Positions 28,291 to 38,344 are shown, counted from the stretch's first letter. The stretch: 64,000 bases of DNA from Alkalihalobacterium chitinilyticum (GCF_029028005.1 NZ_JAOTPO010000003.1:248001-312000); one strand, 5' to 3'. Numbers and translations: made by a program. The notes: a model not told the origin generated them from the sequence alone.

Positions 28291-29292
28291 TTATTGGTTT
28301 TCCTCTTCTTCAAGCTTCTCTTCTAATACATCTTTGAAAAGTCCATAAACGAACTGCTCTGCATTAAACGGTTGTAAATCATCCATTTTTTCACCAAGAC
28401 CAACATACTTCACCGGGATATCTAATTCATGACGGATCGCAAGCACAATTCCACCTTTAGCTGTTCCATCCAGCTTCGTCAAAACGATACCGCTGACATC
28501 AGTTGTCTCACTAAACTGCTTGGCTTGACTCATTGCATTTTGACCTGTTGTTGCGTCAAGTACAAGCAGAACTTCATGCGGCGCATTCGGTACTTCCCGT
28601 TCAATCACACGCTTTACTTTTTCTAACTCTTTCATTAAATTAACTTTATTTTGCAAGCGACCTGCTGTATCACATAATAGAACATCAGCATTCCTTGATT
28701 TCGCAGCTTGTACAGCATCAAACATAACAGCTGCCGGGTCACTGCCCGCTTGTTGTTTAATCACATCAACGCCTACACGTTCACCCCATACCTCAAGCTG
28801 TTCAATGGCACCTGCACGGAAAGTATCACCTGCAGCTAAGAGTACAGATTTACCTTCTTCTTTAAACATATGGGCCATTTTACCAATTGTCGTCGTTTTA
28901 CCTACTCCATTGACTCCAACGAATAGAATGACTGTCATGGCACCCTCTTGAATATTAAGCGATGCGTCTTCTTCATCTTTTTGTAAGAGTTCTGCTAACT
29001 TTTCTGAGATGACAGGTTGAATTTCTGAAGTATCTTTAATATTGCGAAGACGCACTTCATCTTTTAGGTTATCAATCAACTCCATCACTGTTGCGACACC
29101 TACGTCTGAGCTAATCAGCAACTCTTCTAGTTCTTCAAAGAAATCTTCGTCTACTTTACGGTAACGTGCAACTAATTCATTCATCTTACCAACAAATGAA
29201 TCGCGCGTTTTTTCTAAACCAGTTTTAAACTTTTCTGTTACTGATTCTGTTTGACCTGTAATCTTATCTTTTAATTTCTTAAAAAAACTCAT
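28291..29292 (-). CDS. ftsY: signal recognition particle receptor FtsY
   Basis: 333 residues. It has a short basic and amphipathic N-terminus (MSFFKKLKDKI) and an NG domain with GVNGVGKT at 126-133, DTAGRLQ and TKLDGTAKGG. The long acidic A domain of the E. coli protein is absent, as usual in Bacillus. AAGGAGG precedes the ATG. It is directly downstream of smc, matching the B. subtilis smc-ftsY order. Confidence 0.97.
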   Translation of the reverse strand: MSFFKKLKDKITGQTESVTEKFKTGLEKTRDSFVGKMNELVARYRKVDEDFFEELEELLISSDVGVATVMELIDNLKDEVRLRNIKDTSEIQPVISEKLAELLQKDEEDASLNIQEGAMTVILFVGVNGVGKTTTIGKMAHMFKEEGKSVLLAAGDTFRAGAIEQLEVWGERVGVDVIKQQAGSDPAAVMFDAVQAAKSRNADVLLCDTAGRLQNKVNLMKELEKVKRVIEREVPNAPHEVLLVLDATTGQNAMSQAKQFSETTDVSGIVLTKLDGTAKGGIVLAIRHELDIPVKYVGLGEKMDDLQPFNAEQFVYGLFKDVLEEKLEEEENQ

Positions 29293-29304
29293 GTTAATTC
29301 CTCC

Positions 29305-32300
29305 TTAGCTTTCAACTAATTCTTTTGTCTCTTCTAGTTTAACGGACACAAGTTTAGATACACCAGACTCTTGCATTGTTACTCCATAGAGGACATCTGC
29401 CTCCTCCATTGTTCCTTTTCGATGAGTAATAACGATAAACTGGGTTTGTCCGCTAAATGCCTTTAAGTAAGAAGCAAATCGATTGACATTCGCTTCATCT
29501 AAAGCTGCTTCAACTTCGTCTAGTACACAAAACGGTACCGGCCTTACTTTTAGAATAGAAAATAGTAAAGCGATGGCTGTTAATGCTCGTTCACCACCGG
29601 ACAGGAGTGCAAGATTTTGAAGTTTTTTGCCAGGCGGTCTCGCCATGATCTCTACTCCGGTCGTTAAAAGCTGATCAGGATTGGTTAATACTAAGTCAGC
29701 ATGTCCACCACCAAACAACTGCTTAAATACGACTTTAAAATGGGCACTTATTTGATCAAACGTTTCCTTGAAGCGTCTGGTCATTTCTTCATCCATTTCC
29801 ATAATAACATTAAAAAGGTTTTCTTTTGCCATTACTAAATCTTCTTTTTGTTCATGTAAAAATTGATGGCGCTCACTTACACGATCGTATTCTTCAATTG
29901 CACCTAAATTGACAGTACCTAACTCTTCAATCGCTAACTTTATTAACTTTACTTTTGTCTTAGCCTCTTCAGCTGGCATCAACAAAGGATGTTCATCTTG
30001 AGCCGCTTCGTAACTTAACTCATATTCTTCACGAAGATGTGATAAAAGATTATCCAACTGAACATCGTAGCGGTTTTTTTGAACCTCACATTGATGGAAT
30101 TCATCGAGTACTAACTTTAAGTGACCTTTTTCAACTTTTAATGTTACTTCTAGACCGTCTAGTGACTGTTGTTTCTCTGTTCGTTCTTGACGCAGGTTAC
30201 TAATAATAGTAATCGTATCGTCTTTTTTCTTTCGACTGGCTTCAATTTTCATCTCTAGATGACCTTCACCGTTCGTACTGTCACTCATTTCATTTTCAAG
30301 TAACCAATACTGTTCCTCATTATCTCTTAATACTGTGCCTATTTCTTCAACCTCATGTACTAAACGTTCTACTTTATCACGTTGGTTTGCCAATCGTTCT
30401 TCTTCTTTCGCTATATGGACCTTTAAGTCCGTTAATTCATCTTGCATCGTTTCTTTAGAAGTTTGCTGGAGCTTTTGTTTCGCTTCAATTTCTTTGACTT
30501 GACTTTCCAGAAGAGAAGTTGTTGCAGCTGACTGCTTTAATTCTGTCGATAACGCCTCTAATCGTCGTACCGCTGCGTCTTCATCTTTGGTGAGCATCGC
30601 TTGCTCTCGATCAAATAAAGCGAGTCGATCATTGACACTTTTCTCTTCTAACTCAACTTCGCGCAGAAGATTTCTTGCTTCGCGTTCTAGTTCACGGGCA
30701 GTTTCACCGGCTTCTCTTTGTTCTTGCAACATCGTTTCGCTTTTTTGCAGCTGTTGCTTAAGCTCTTTAACATATGTTTCGAGCTTAATTGTTTTTTCTT
30801 CCATTCCAGTAAGCTTTTCTGTTAAGTCTTCTAATTCTCGTTGGCGCCCTAACAACGGGGTAGACTTCTGCTTAATAGCACCACCAGTCATTGAACCACC
30901 TGGATTAACCACATCTCCATCTAAAGTTACAATCCGGTAGCTATAGCCAATTTTTCTCGCTAAATCATTAGCACCTTCTAAATTTTTTGCAATAATAACG
31001 TGCCCTAAAAGATTACCCATAATTTGTTCATAACGTCCGTCATAACCTACTAATTGAGAAGCGATACCGATAAATGCCTCATGGCTGTTAATTTGATGAA
31101 TAAGGTCGCCTCTAATTGTCCGACCTTTAATAACAGGTAATGGTAAAAATGTCGCTCGACCAAACCCATTCTTTTTCAAAAAGGTAATAGCTTGTCTACC
31201 AGCCCCTTCTGATTCAACCACCACATGTTGAGTTGCCCCTCCAAGAGCAATTTCTATCGCTGTTTCATACTGCTTTGGAACGTTTATTAATTCTGCTACC
31301 GCACCTACAATTCCTTGTAGATTTCTGTCTCGTGCTTTTAGAACTTCTTTAACACCTTGGAAGAAGCCTGAAAAATCAGCTTGCATTTCCTCAATAACAT
31401 CTTTTCTGGACTTCACCTGTTGAATTAAACGGAACGCTTCATAGAGCTGAGATTGTCTTGTATCATACTCTTTATTTAATTTCTCTATTTTTGCTTCTAA
31501 TGCTCGAAATTGATCTACTTTTTCATGAAGTTCTTTTTGCCGAGTTTGAACAAGTAATTCATACTCACCTTTCTTGTCTAACACTTGTTTTCTTAATTGT
31601 AAAAGTTGATCATTATCGTCAACTAATATTTTCTCCTTACGTTTCGTACTAGCAACCTGATCTTCTAAATAACGAATCTCATTGCGTATCGACGCTTGTT
31701 CATTCACAATTTCGATATAATCCGATTTTAGTCGATCAAGTTCACCTTCAAGATCTTCTTGGGCTAGCGCTAACCGTTCTTGACGATCTAATAATTCTGT
31801 TGTTTTGGTTTGAAACTCTCTTTCCAATTTACGAAGTACTTCTTTTTCACTTGCTAGCGTCTTATCAAGAAGTTGCTTTTTTTCTTTCAGCTCATTAATT
31901 GTTTTTAGAAGTTGGTCACGATTATAATGAAAGTTCTTTTTTCGCTCTTTTAAAACTTCCTTCTGGCCTTCACTTTTTTCTAATGCTTCACTTGCTTGGA
32001 GCAACTCGTCCTGAAGCTCGTTCAGAGACGTATCAAGTTGACGAAGCTCCGATTGAAGTTTCTCAGTAGTTATCTCTTTATCTTTAATCTTATATGAGAG
32101 CTCATCACGCCGTTGCTCTAATGATTGCAATTGCTCCTGTGCTTTCGTCCACTTTTCATGAAGGTCGGTTATTTCATAAACCATGAGCGCAACTTCAACT
32201 TCTTTTAATTCTTCTTTTTTCTGCAAATAATCTTTTGCAATGGAAGATTGAATACGTAGCGGTTCAATCTGTCCTTCTAACTCGTGTAAAATATCTTCCA

Positions 32301-32871
32301 CGCGGTTTAAATTTTCTTGTGTTTCCCAAAGTTTTTTTTCCGCTTTCAGCTTCCGGGTTTTATATTTTAAAACACCCGCAGCCTCTTCGAAAATAACGCG
32401 ACGGTCTTCGGCTTTACTACTTAATATTTCTTCAACTTTTCCTTGTCCAATAATTGAAAAAGCTTCCTTACCAAGACCAGAATCCATAAATAAATCTACT
32501 ATATCTTTTAATCTGCAAGTTTGTTTGTTAAGTTGGTACTCACTTTCTCCAGAACGATATACTCGTCTAGTCACACTAACTTCAGTATAATCTATCGCTA
32601 AATGCTGATCTTGATTATCAAGAACTAACGTAATTTCTGCAAAATTTAACGGCTTTCTCGTATCACTGCCTGCAAAAATAATATCTTCCATTTTTGAGCC
32701 GCGTAATGATTTAGCCGATTGTTCACCAAGTACCCACCGGATTCCATCAGATATATTACTTTTACCACTTCCATTTGGGCCGACTACTGCTGTCACTCCT
32801 GAGTCGAATTCTACTGTCATCCGATCAGCGAATGACTTAAAACCCATGACCTCGAAACGTTTGAGGAACAT
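29305..32871 (-). CDS. smc: chromosome condensation ATPase Smc
   Basis: 1188 residues, full length. Walker A GPNGSGKS is at 31-38, followed by long heptad coiled coils, the hinge domain in the middle (about 510-680, including FFQGVKEVLKAR and VNPGGSMTGGAI), a second coiled coil, and the C-terminal head with the LSGGERALTAIAL signature and CVLDEVEAALDEAN Walker B. With ScpA/ScpB it compacts and segregates the origin region. GGGGGAAGG precedes the ATG. Unlike in B. subtilis, it is separated from rnc by another gene. Confidence 0.98.
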   Translation of the reverse strand: MFLKRFEVMGFKSFADRMTVEFDSGVTAVVGPNGSGKSNISDGIRWVLGEQSAKSLRGSKMEDIIFAGSDTRKPLNFAEITLVLDNQDQHLAIDYTEVSVTRRVYRSGESEYQLNKQTCRLKDIVDLFMDSGLGKEAFSIIGQGKVEEILSSKAEDRRVIFEEAAGVLKYKTRKLKAEKKLWETQENLNRVEDILHELEGQIEPLRIQSSIAKDYLQKKEELKEVEVALMVYEITDLHEKWTKAQEQLQSLEQRRDELSYKIKDKEITTEKLQSELRQLDTSLNELQDELLQASEALEKSEGQKEVLKERKKNFHYNRDQLLKTINELKEKKQLLDKTLASEKEVLRKLEREFQTKTTELLDRQERLALAQEDLEGELDRLKSDYIEIVNEQASIRNEIRYLEDQVASTKRKEKILVDDNDQLLQLRKQVLDKKGEYELLVQTRQKELHEKVDQFRALEAKIEKLNKEYDTRQSQLYEAFRLIQQVKSRKDVIEEMQADFSGFFQGVKEVLKARDRNLQGIVGAVAELINVPKQYETAIEIALGGATQHVVVESEGAGRQAITFLKKNGFGRATFLPLPVIKGRTIRGDLIHQINSHEAFIGIASQLVGYDGRYEQIMGNLLGHVIIAKNLEGANDLARKIGYSYRIVTLDGDVVNPGGSMTGGAIKQKSTPLLGRQRELEDLTEKLTGMEEKTIKLETYVKELKQQLQKSETMLQEQREAGETARELEREARNLLREVELEEKSVNDRLALFDREQAMLTKDEDAAVRRLEALSTELKQSAATTSLLESQVKEIEAKQKLQQTSKETMQDELTDLKVHIAKEEERLANQRDKVERLVHEVEEIGTVLRDNEEQYWLLENEMSDSTNGEGHLEMKIEASRKKKDDTITIISNLRQERTEKQQSLDGLEVTLKVEKGHLKLVLDEFHQCEVQKNRYDVQLDNLLSHLREEYELSYEAAQDEHPLLMPAEEAKTKVKLIKLAIEELGTVNLGAIEEYDRVSERHQFLHEQKEDLVMAKENLFNVIMEMDEEMTRRFKETFDQISAHFKVVFKQLFGGGHADLVLTNPDQLLTTGVEIMARPPGKKLQNLALLSGGERALTAIALLFSILKVRPVPFCVLDEVEAALDEANVNRFASYLKAFSGQTQFIVITHRKGTMEEADVLYGVTMQESGVSKLVSVKLEETKELVES

Positions 32872-33189
32872 GTTTCCTTCCCCCTCAATTCAATAAACTT
32901 GTCTGACCATCCTATGTACGGGCTAGCCTTTCTTCTTTTCCTATACTAGACACTTGAATTAAATTGTAACCACGTTCCAATGTGCTTTTAATACAAGCTA
33001 GTACAAAAAAATAACAACTTTCCTATTTTATCATACCACTAATAGAAGTTGTTCAAAAAGTCTATGAAAAAAATTGTTTCCACATGAGTTAGACTCTTCG
33101 TTTTTATACAATGAATGTTTTAAGACAAATGAGTTATTATATGATATGATTACGGCATTAATACCTTTTATAAGGAAGGGAGTTCTCGA
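32872..33189. other. divergent intergenic region smc / yfkK-like
   Basis: 318 bp between two divergent genes. On the minus strand it has a TGGTATGAT extended -10 element at 33030-33038 that might start smc transcription. It also holds a terminator-like hairpin at 33004-33053 whose loop contains that element, so one of the two readings may be wrong. On the plus strand TATGAT near 33147 is a weak candidate -10 for the yfkK-like gene, which has AAGGAAGGGAG as its ribosome binding site. Confidence 0.45.
33004..33053 (-). terminator. terminator-like hairpin upstream of smc
   Basis: AACAACTT (33013-33020) pairs with AAGTTGTT (33046-33053), with an inner CTATT/AATAG stem. On the minus strand it is followed by ATTTTTTTG. 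It would stop antisense transcription through the yfkK-like gene from reaching smc. Confidence 0.6.
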
Positions 33190-33411
33190 ATGGACTTATC
33201 TGTTTGCAATCGTGAAAACATCGAGTTTATGTTAGAGGAAATCAAAAAGAAATTACAAATTGTTAATGCAGGGGCTTTAAAAGCTAAAAGTTTTGAAACG
33301 GATAAATACGAAGATTTAAAAGATATTTACGATTTAGTTCAACGTCAAAATAATTTCAGTGTAAGTGAATTAGATGCGATTGTCTCTGAGTTAGGAAAAT
33401 TACGTAAATAG
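33190..33411 (+). CDS. yfkK: UPF0435/DUF1128 family protein (YfkK-like)
   Basis: 73 residues, close to the 71 of B. subtilis YfkK. The whole sequence fits the family: NIEFMLEEIKKKLQIVNAGA, then a KYEDLKDIYDLV helix and the C-terminal SELDAIVSELGKLRK. It is soluble and helical; function unknown. It lies on the plus strand, opposite to its neighbours, and splits the usual rnc-smc pair. It has its own Shine-Dalgarno sequence (AAGGAAGGGAG) and a strong terminator, so it is a self-contained monocistronic insertion. Confidence 0.88.
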   Translation: MDLSVCNRENIEFMLEEIKKKLQIVNAGALKAKSFETDKYEDLKDIYDLVQRQNNFSVSELDAIVSELGKLRK

Positions 33412-33416
33412 TACAT

Positions 33417-33446
33417 AAAAGAGGATGACGTTCGTCATCCTCTTTT
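33417..33446 (+). terminator. terminator after the yfkK-like gene
   Basis: AAAAGAGGATGACG and CGTCATCCTCTTTT form a perfect 14-bp stem with a 2-base loop. It can act in both directions. Confidence 0.9.
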
Positions 33447-33460
33447 ACTTATCCAGCAAA

Positions 33461-33513
33461 AAAACTCGCCGATTGCGAGCCTTAGGGGCGAAGACCGAGG
33501 CGGAGTTGCCCCT
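33461..33513 (-). repeat. hairpin repeat / backup terminator downstream of rnc
   Basis: CTCGC (33465-33469) pairs with GCGAG (33475-33479), followed on the minus strand by TTTTTTTGC. Next to it AGGGGC (33484-33489) pairs with GCCCCT (33508-33513). The AAACTCGSC..CGAGC pattern recurs at 57637-57656. Confidence 0.55.
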
Positions 33514-33585
33514 ATACTTGGTACTTTTAAATTTCCACCCTCGTCGAGAAGCAGCTTTGCTAACATTTTATACTTTCCTAATGTA

Positions 33586-33620
33586 CAAAAAAAGAGCTGG
33601 CTAGATAGCCAACCCCTTTC
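33586..33620 (-). terminator. terminator after rnc
   Basis: TGGCTA and TAGCCA form the core stem, extended by A/T and G/C pairs, with TTTTTTTG following on the minus strand. Confidence 0.85.
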
Positions 33621-34409
33621 CTATAACTGTTCACTTAATTTCAACAAAGCTTGCTGGGCAGCATGTTGCTCTGCTTCTTTCTTTGAACGACCTACTCCCA
33701 CTCCAAGGATTTGCTCATTTAATAGTACTTCTGATACAAATTCACGGCTATGCGCCGGTCCTCGTTCTTGAACAATTTCATAGTGAATTTGGCCAATATT
33801 ATCTCGCTGGACAAATTCTTGCAACTGACTTTTGAAATCCATCATATGCGAAAAAGCACCGTCATTAATCTTAGGGTATATCGTCTTATCGAGAAAACAG
33901 TATACAGCATCAAGTCCTTGATCAAGATAAAGTGATCCAATAAAGGATTCGAAAACATCAGCAAGCAGCGCAGGTCGTTGTCTTCCGCCTGTCATTTCTT
34001 CGCCCTTCCCTAACAAGACTAATTCACCAAATGATAACTCATTTGCTAGGTTAGCCAAGGAAGCTTCGCAGACAATGGCAGCACGCAGCTTGGTCATATC
34101 TCCTTCACTCATCGTCTCAAACTTTTTATATAAATATTGAGAAACTGCTAACTCTAAAACTGCATCTCCTAAAAATTCAAGTCGTTCATTGTCTTGACTC
34201 GAGTTAATTCGATGCTCATTCACATAGGATGAATGAGTGAAAGCTTGAATAAGCAATTTATTATTCTGAAATTCTAAACCGATTTTTTGAAGCAATGCAT
34301 CAAATTTTTCTTTTTGTTTTAAAGATAGTGTTAATCTTCGTGGTGCTCTTTTGCGATCACTATGATGGTTTGAATATCTTTTCCGATAATGTCTTGAAGA
34401 ATTTGGCAT
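33621..34409 (-). CDS. rnc: ribonuclease III
   Basis: 262 residues. The basic N-terminal tail ([20 protein letters not shown]) is followed by the RNase III domain with the signature [20 protein letters not shown] and a second acidic cluster ([15 protein letters not shown]). The C-terminal double-stranded RNA-binding domain spans about 190-262 ([11 protein letters not shown] to [10 protein letters not shown]). It processes 30S pre-rRNA and other duplex RNA. GGAGGTAAGAC precedes the ATG. Confidence 0.97.
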   Translation of the reverse strand: MPNSSRHYRKRYSNHHSDRKRAPRRLTLSLKQKEKFDALLQKIGLEFQNNKLLIQAFTHSSYVNEHRINSSQDNERLEFLGDAVLELAVSQYLYKKFETMSEGDMTKLRAAIVCEASLANLANELSFGELVLLGKGEEMTGGRQRPALLADVFESFIGSLYLDQGLDAVYCFLDKTIYPKINDGAFSHMMDFKSQLQEFVQRDNIGQIHYEIVQERGPAHSREFVSEVLLNEQILGVGVGRSKKEAEQHAAQQALLKLSEQL

Positions 34410-34447
34410 GTCTTACCTCCAAACTGCCTTTAGCTATGATGTAAGTA

Positions 34448-34525
34448 AGAGGCTTCCTCGCAGGTGATGACTCCCTATGTATGTACATTTTAGGTACCCA
34501 AACATGCCTGCGAAGTCAGCCTCTC
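34448..34525 (-). terminator. long hairpin after acpP
   Basis: An imperfect stem with arms GAGGC..CGCAGG (about 34450-34464) and CCTGCG..GCCTC (about 34507-34523) around a 40-base loop. No good T run follows in either direction, so it may be an RNA-stabilising or processing hairpin. It shares its GAGGCTGAC end with other hairpins in the window. Confidence 0.55.
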
Positions 34526-34553
34526 AATATAGGTTCTATAACCTTAATATGAA

Positions 34554-34787
34554 CTACTGCTGGCTTTGAATGTAGCTAACTACATCTTGTACAGTAGAAA
34601 TTTTTTCAGCGTCCTCATCAGAAATCTCAAGGTCAAACTCGTCCTCAAGTTCCATAACAAGCTCAACAACATCTAATGAATCTGCACCTAGATCATCTTT
34701 GAATGAAGATTCAGGCTTTACCTCTGACTCTTCAACACCAAGACGGTCAACGATAATTTTAGTAATACGCTCTAAAGTTTCTGCCAT
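34554..34787 (-). CDS. acpP: acyl carrier protein
   Basis: 77 residues from the ATG at 34787, which follows AGGAGGTGAACGGAAG; a longer frame reads through that site and is rejected. The phosphopantetheine attachment serine is S37 in [15 protein letters not shown]. Strongly acidic four-helix protein that carries the growing acyl chain. It closes the fapR-plsX-fabD-fabG-acpP cluster, with a 123-bp gap after fabG in which I see no clear promoter. Confidence 0.98.
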   Translation of the reverse strand: MAETLERITKIIVDRLGVEESEVKPESSFKDDLGADSLDVVELVMELEDEFDLEISDEDAEKISTVQDVVSYIQSQQ

Positions 34788-34910
34788 CTTCCGTTCACCT
34801 CCTCTCAAATGCTAAACAACCTTGTTTTATGTACAAAATAACATCGTATCTATTTTGCATGAAAGGATGGATAAAAGCAAATCCTTTCTGTATAAAAATA
34901 GAAACATTTG

Positions 34911-35660
34911 TTACGGCATGTACATTCCGCCATCGACATGAAGTGTTTGGCCTGTCATATAACTACTATCTTCTGACGCTAAAAAGCGTACAACACGAGC
35001 AATTTCTTGCGGTTGCCCTAGTTTAGATAGTGGAATTTGACTTAACATGCTTTCTTTAATTTCATCAGTCAATTGGTCAGTCATATCCGTTTCTATGAAC
35101 CCAGGTGCAACAGCATTTACGGTAATGTTGCGGTTTGCTAGTTCACGTGCTAACGATTTCGTTAAACCAATGACCCCTGCTTTTGCTGCAACATAGTTCG
35201 CTTGACCTGCATTACCTAACACTCCAACTACCGATGAAATATTAATAATACGCCCTGAACGTTGCTTCATCATTTGACGAGTAACTGCTTTAGCACAAAG
35301 GAATACGCCTTTGAGATTCGTGTTAAGAACTGCATCCCAATCCTCATCTTTCATTCTCATAACGAGCGTATCACGAGTAATCCCCGCATTATTTACTAGA
35401 ATGTCTAGTGAACCATATGTAGAAATGACTTCTTTTACCATCGACTGAACTGCATCACTATCCGCTACATCTGCTTGAATAGCAATCGCTTCTCCGCCAT
35501 TCGCGACAATTTCACTGACTACAGCCTCAGCTTTCTCTTTGCTGCCCGCATAATTGACTGCCACTTTAGCACCATTTTGCGCAAGTTCTAGAGCAATCGA
35601 TTTTCCTATCCCTCTAGAAGCGCCTGTAACAAGAGCAACTTTTCCGTTTAACATAGTCAT
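34911..35660 (-). CDS. fabG: 3-oxoacyl-[acyl-carrier-protein] reductase FabG
   Basis: 249-residue short-chain dehydrogenase. The NADPH motif is TGASRGIG (12-19), and the catalytic residues S143, Y156 and K160 sit in NISSVVG and [10 protein letters not shown]. It performs the first reduction of the fatty-acid elongation cycle. AAAGGAG precedes the ATG at 35660, and the fabD stop lies 1 bp upstream, so the two are coupled. Confidence 0.97.
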   Translation of the reverse strand: MTMLNGKVALVTGASRGIGKSIALELAQNGAKVAVNYAGSKEKAEAVVSEIVANGGEAIAIQADVADSDAVQSMVKEVISTYGSLDILVNNAGITRDTLVMRMKDEDWDAVLNTNLKGVFLCAKAVTRQMMKQRSGRIINISSVVGVLGNAGQANYVAAKAGVIGLTKSLARELANRNITVNAVAPGFIETDMTDQLTDEIKESMLSQIPLSKLGQPQEIARVVRFLASEDSSYMTGQTLHVDGGMYMP

Positions 35661-35661
35661 A

Positions 35662-36603
35662 CTACTCTCCTTTCATTTTTGTTACCATCGCTTCGATTGA
35701 CTCGATGTCACTAATTGCATAAACATTAACTCTTCGTTGAACTTTTCGTACTAACCCGCTTAATACATTACCTGCACCAATTTCCACAAACGTATCTACA
35801 CCAAGATCAAGTAAACGACGAACAGTATCTTCCCATAAAACTGGAGAATAGACTTGCTCAATTAATTTTTCTTTTATGTCTGCAGCACCTGTCACAACAT
35901 CAGCAGTCACATTCGCAATTACTGGTACTTCCGCTTCTGATATTGTGATTTCATCGAGTACATTTGATAGCTTTTCAGCAGCAGGCTTCATTAAAGATGA
36001 ATGAAACGGTCCGCTTACCTGTAAAGGAATGACACGCTTTGCCCCTTTTTCTTTTGCAGTTTCAGAAGCTTTGCGGACGCCTTCAGCTGTACCGCTTATT
36101 ACAATTTGACCTGGACAATTTAAATTTGCGAGTTGGACAGCATCACCATTGTTTGAAACCTCTTCTGTAACTTCTAGCAACACCTCTCGATCCATGCCGA
36201 GAATAGCAGCCATCGCCCCTTCCCCAGCTGGCACCGCTTCTTCCATAAATAATCCACGTTGCCTTACTGTATGTACAGCATCTTCAAATGACAAGCTTTT
36301 CGCACATACTAGAGCACTGTACTCTCCTAAGCTGTGTCCCGCAACAAAATCTGGAGTAATATCATATTCTTTCAAAGCTTCTAAAACCGCAACGCTCATT
36401 GTCAGCAACGCTGGCTGTGTATTTTCAGTACGCTTAAGCATCTCTTCTGGACCGTTTAACATAATGTCAGAAAGTGAATATCCTAGTTTTTCATCAGCTA
36501 TGTTAAAAGTTCGCTGGAGTTCCTGTTTATTTTCAATTAGAGATTGTCCCATCCCTACAAATTGTGATCCTTGTCCTGGAAAGATAAACGCTATTTTTCC
36601 CAT
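35662..36603 (-). CDS. fabD: malonyl-CoA:ACP transacylase FabD
   Basis: 313 residues. The start is the ATG at 36603 ([15 protein letters not shown]) with AAAGGAG ahead; the 16-codon upstream extension is rejected. The catalytic serine is S91 in [10 protein letters not shown], and the catalytic histidine is in GPFHSSLM. It moves malonyl groups from CoA to ACP for elongation. It sits between plsX and fabG. Confidence 0.97.
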   Translation of the reverse strand: MGKIAFIFPGQGSQFVGMGQSLIENKQELQRTFNIADEKLGYSLSDIMLNGPEEMLKRTENTQPALLTMSVAVLEALKEYDITPDFVAGHSLGEYSALVCAKSLSFEDAVHTVRQRGLFMEEAVPAGEGAMAAILGMDREVLLEVTEEVSNNGDAVQLANLNCPGQIVISGTAEGVRKASETAKEKGAKRVIPLQVSGPFHSSLMKPAAEKLSNVLDEITISEAEVPVIANVTADVVTGAADIKEKLIEQVYSPVLWEDTVRRLLDLGVDTFVEIGAGNVLSGLVRKVQRRVNVYAISDIESIEAMVTKMKGE

Positions 36604-36616
36604 CTTTTTTCTCCTT

Positions 36617-37615
36617 TTACTCAGCTTGTCGATTATACTTTGCCACTTCATTTTTTATGGTCGTTACCACCTGGTGATCTACCATTTCCTTTGCTTGCAC
36701 AATCGTATGATAAAAAGCTACTTCGTCCGATGAACCGTGAGATTTAATAATCGGCGCCTTTAAACCAAATAATGCAGCCCCGCCGTATTCGGAGTAATCC
36801 ATCGTCTTCTTGATTTTTAGGAAACTTGGTTTTAGTAGTCCCGCAACCAGCTTATTGAATATATTACTAGTCAATTCTCTTTTCAATATCGTGAAAAGGG
36901 AACCGGCTGCTCCTTCAGTTGCTTTAAGAACGATATTCCCTGTAAAACCATCACAAACGACAACGTCGACGGCACCGTTCAGTAAGTCTCGAGCTTCAAC
37001 ATTTCCTATAAAATTAAGATCTAATTCCTTTAGCAATGGAAATGTTAATTTTGTTAACTCATTTCCTTTACCATCTTCAGTTCCAACATTGAGTAAACCT
37101 ACTCTTGGTCGATTGACTTTTCGAACCATTTGCATATAGATGCTGCCCATGATCGCATACTGATTTAAGTGCTCAGGTCTAGCATCCATATTTGCTCCGA
37201 CATCAAGAATTAAGAAGCCTTGTCCAGACACCGTTGGTAACATGGGGGCCAATGCCGGTCGGTCAATCCCATTTATTCTTCCAACATATAGCAGTCCAGC
37301 AGCCATTAACGCTCCTGTATTTCCTGCAGAAATACAAGCATCGGCTCGACCTTCCTTCACTTCTTTAACAGCTAATACCATTGAGGCATCTTTTTTACGA
37401 CGAACAGCCGTAGCAGGGGAATCATCATCTTCTATTTTTTCTTCCGTATGTAAGACCGTAATACGGTCGTTAGGTTGAATATGTTTTACAATTTCTTGTT
37501 CATTTCCTACTAATGTAATAGATAGATCAGGAAATTCTTTTAACGCTTTTACGGCTGCATCTATAGAAGCTTTAGGTGCATGATCTCCGCCCATAGCATC
37601 AATTGCGAGTTTCAT
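36617..37615 (-). CDS. plsX: phosphate acyltransferase PlsX
   Basis: 332 residues. It converts acyl-ACP to acyl-phosphate, the donor for PlsY in phosphatidic acid synthesis. The N-terminal [11 protein letters not shown] motif, the [14 protein letters not shown] block and [14 protein letters not shown] are diagnostic. It is a peripheral membrane protein. A 131-bp gap separates it from fapR, whereas the two genes are contiguous in B. subtilis, and a weak FapR-like site lies in that gap. Confidence 0.97.
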   Translation of the reverse strand: MKLAIDAMGGDHAPKASIDAAVKALKEFPDLSITLVGNEQEIVKHIQPNDRITVLHTEEKIEDDDSPATAVRRKKDASMVLAVKEVKEGRADACISAGNTGALMAAGLLYVGRINGIDRPALAPMLPTVSGQGFLILDVGANMDARPEHLNQYAIMGSIYMQMVRKVNRPRVGLLNVGTEDGKGNELTKLTFPLLKELDLNFIGNVEARDLLNGAVDVVVCDGFTGNIVLKATEGAAGSLFTILKRELTSNIFNKLVAGLLKPSFLKIKKTMDYSEYGGAALFGLKAPIIKSHGSSDEVAFYHTIVQAKEMVDHQVVTTIKNEVAKYNRQAE

Positions 37616-37746
37616 ATTAGATAACCCTCTTTTCCTTTATCGGTCAATACTAATTTATATATCAATTGCCGCTTTTCCTGCTTTTTTATAATGAAAACCT
37701 TACGACAAAGCTACTTATAAAAGGTCAACATTCGATTTTTAAGCGG

Positions 37747-38304
37747 TTAAGATTGGGTTGACCTATACATAACAAACTCTCCTGAGAATACTTTCTCTTG
37801 GTCAACAAAACTATTAACTTCTACAATCGTTCGATCCTTTTCATGCTTTAGAACTTTTGCTTTTGCGATTACCCGTTCCCCGACTTTTACTTGCCTTGTA
37901 AACCGAATGGTCGCCTTAGCCGTTAATGCAAGCTCATCATTAATGATTGCTACAGCTAAAGAGTTTGCTTGGGCAAACAAATGATGACCGCGTGCAATCT
38001 TTGTTCGAGAAAAAACTTGTTCATTTCCTATTTGTAAGATTGATATCGCGCTTTCATCTAGTTGAAGATCAATAATGTCACCAATTACTTCTTCAATCGG
38101 TAATGCTTTTACTTCATCGAGTTGCTGTTTAGCAACATCTTTAATTCTTTCCCTTAATTCAGGAATAGATAATTCCATTCTGTCTAATCTAATCGTTTGA
38201 ACACTAACTAGAAATTTCTTTGCTAGTTCCTCATCTGTTACGAAAGGATTAGTCTCAATCGTTTCTAGTAACAGCTTTTGGCGTTCTTTCTTAGACTTTT
38301 TCAT
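37747..38304 (-). CDS. fapR: transcription repressor of lipid synthesis FapR
   Basis: 185 residues from the ATG at 38304 ([12 protein letters not shown]), matching the B. subtilis N-terminus. The longer frame to 38373 runs through the promoter and operator and is rejected. The N-terminal helix-turn-helix is [20 protein letters not shown]. The C-terminal hot-dog domain (from about 70; [16 protein letters not shown]) binds malonyl-CoA, which releases DNA. It controls this operon and other fatty-acid and phospholipid genes. A FapR box lies just upstream. Confidence 0.96.
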   Translation of the reverse strand: MKKSKKERQKLLLETIETNPFVTDEELAKKFLVSVQTIRLDRMELSIPELRERIKDVAKQQLDEVKALPIEEVIGDIIDLQLDESAISILQIGNEQVFSRTKIARGHHLFAQANSLAVAIINDELALTAKATIRFTRQVKVGERVIAKAKVLKHEKDRTIVEVNSFVDQEKVFSGEFVMYRSTQS

Positions 38305-38324
38305 GTACGCCACCATCCAAAATA

Positions 38325-38341
38325 TATGACTAGGTACTAAT
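38325..38341 (-). promoter_or_regulatory. FapR operator
   Basis: On the minus strand ATTAGTACCTAGTCATA closely follows the FapR consensus as I remember it (ATTAGTACCT then an imperfect mirror). It starts 3 bp downstream of the predicted -10 and so covers the transcription start, which fits autorepression of the fapR operon. Confidence 0.8.
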
Positions 38342-38344
38342 AGT

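Noticed and set aside
33030-33035. smc promoter at the TATGAT in the smc/yfkK gap
   Set aside because: It has an extended -10 form but no good -35, and it lies in the loop of a terminator-like hairpin, so it is only noted in the gap description.
33447-33620. Insertion-sequence end or attachment site beside the yfkK-like gene
   Set aside because: There are inverted repeats but no transposase, integrase or direct target duplication; they are better read as terminators and hairpin repeats.
36149-36733. 194-codon plus-strand open frame
   Set aside because: Antisense to fabD and the end of plsX, with no recognisable domain and no ribosome binding site.
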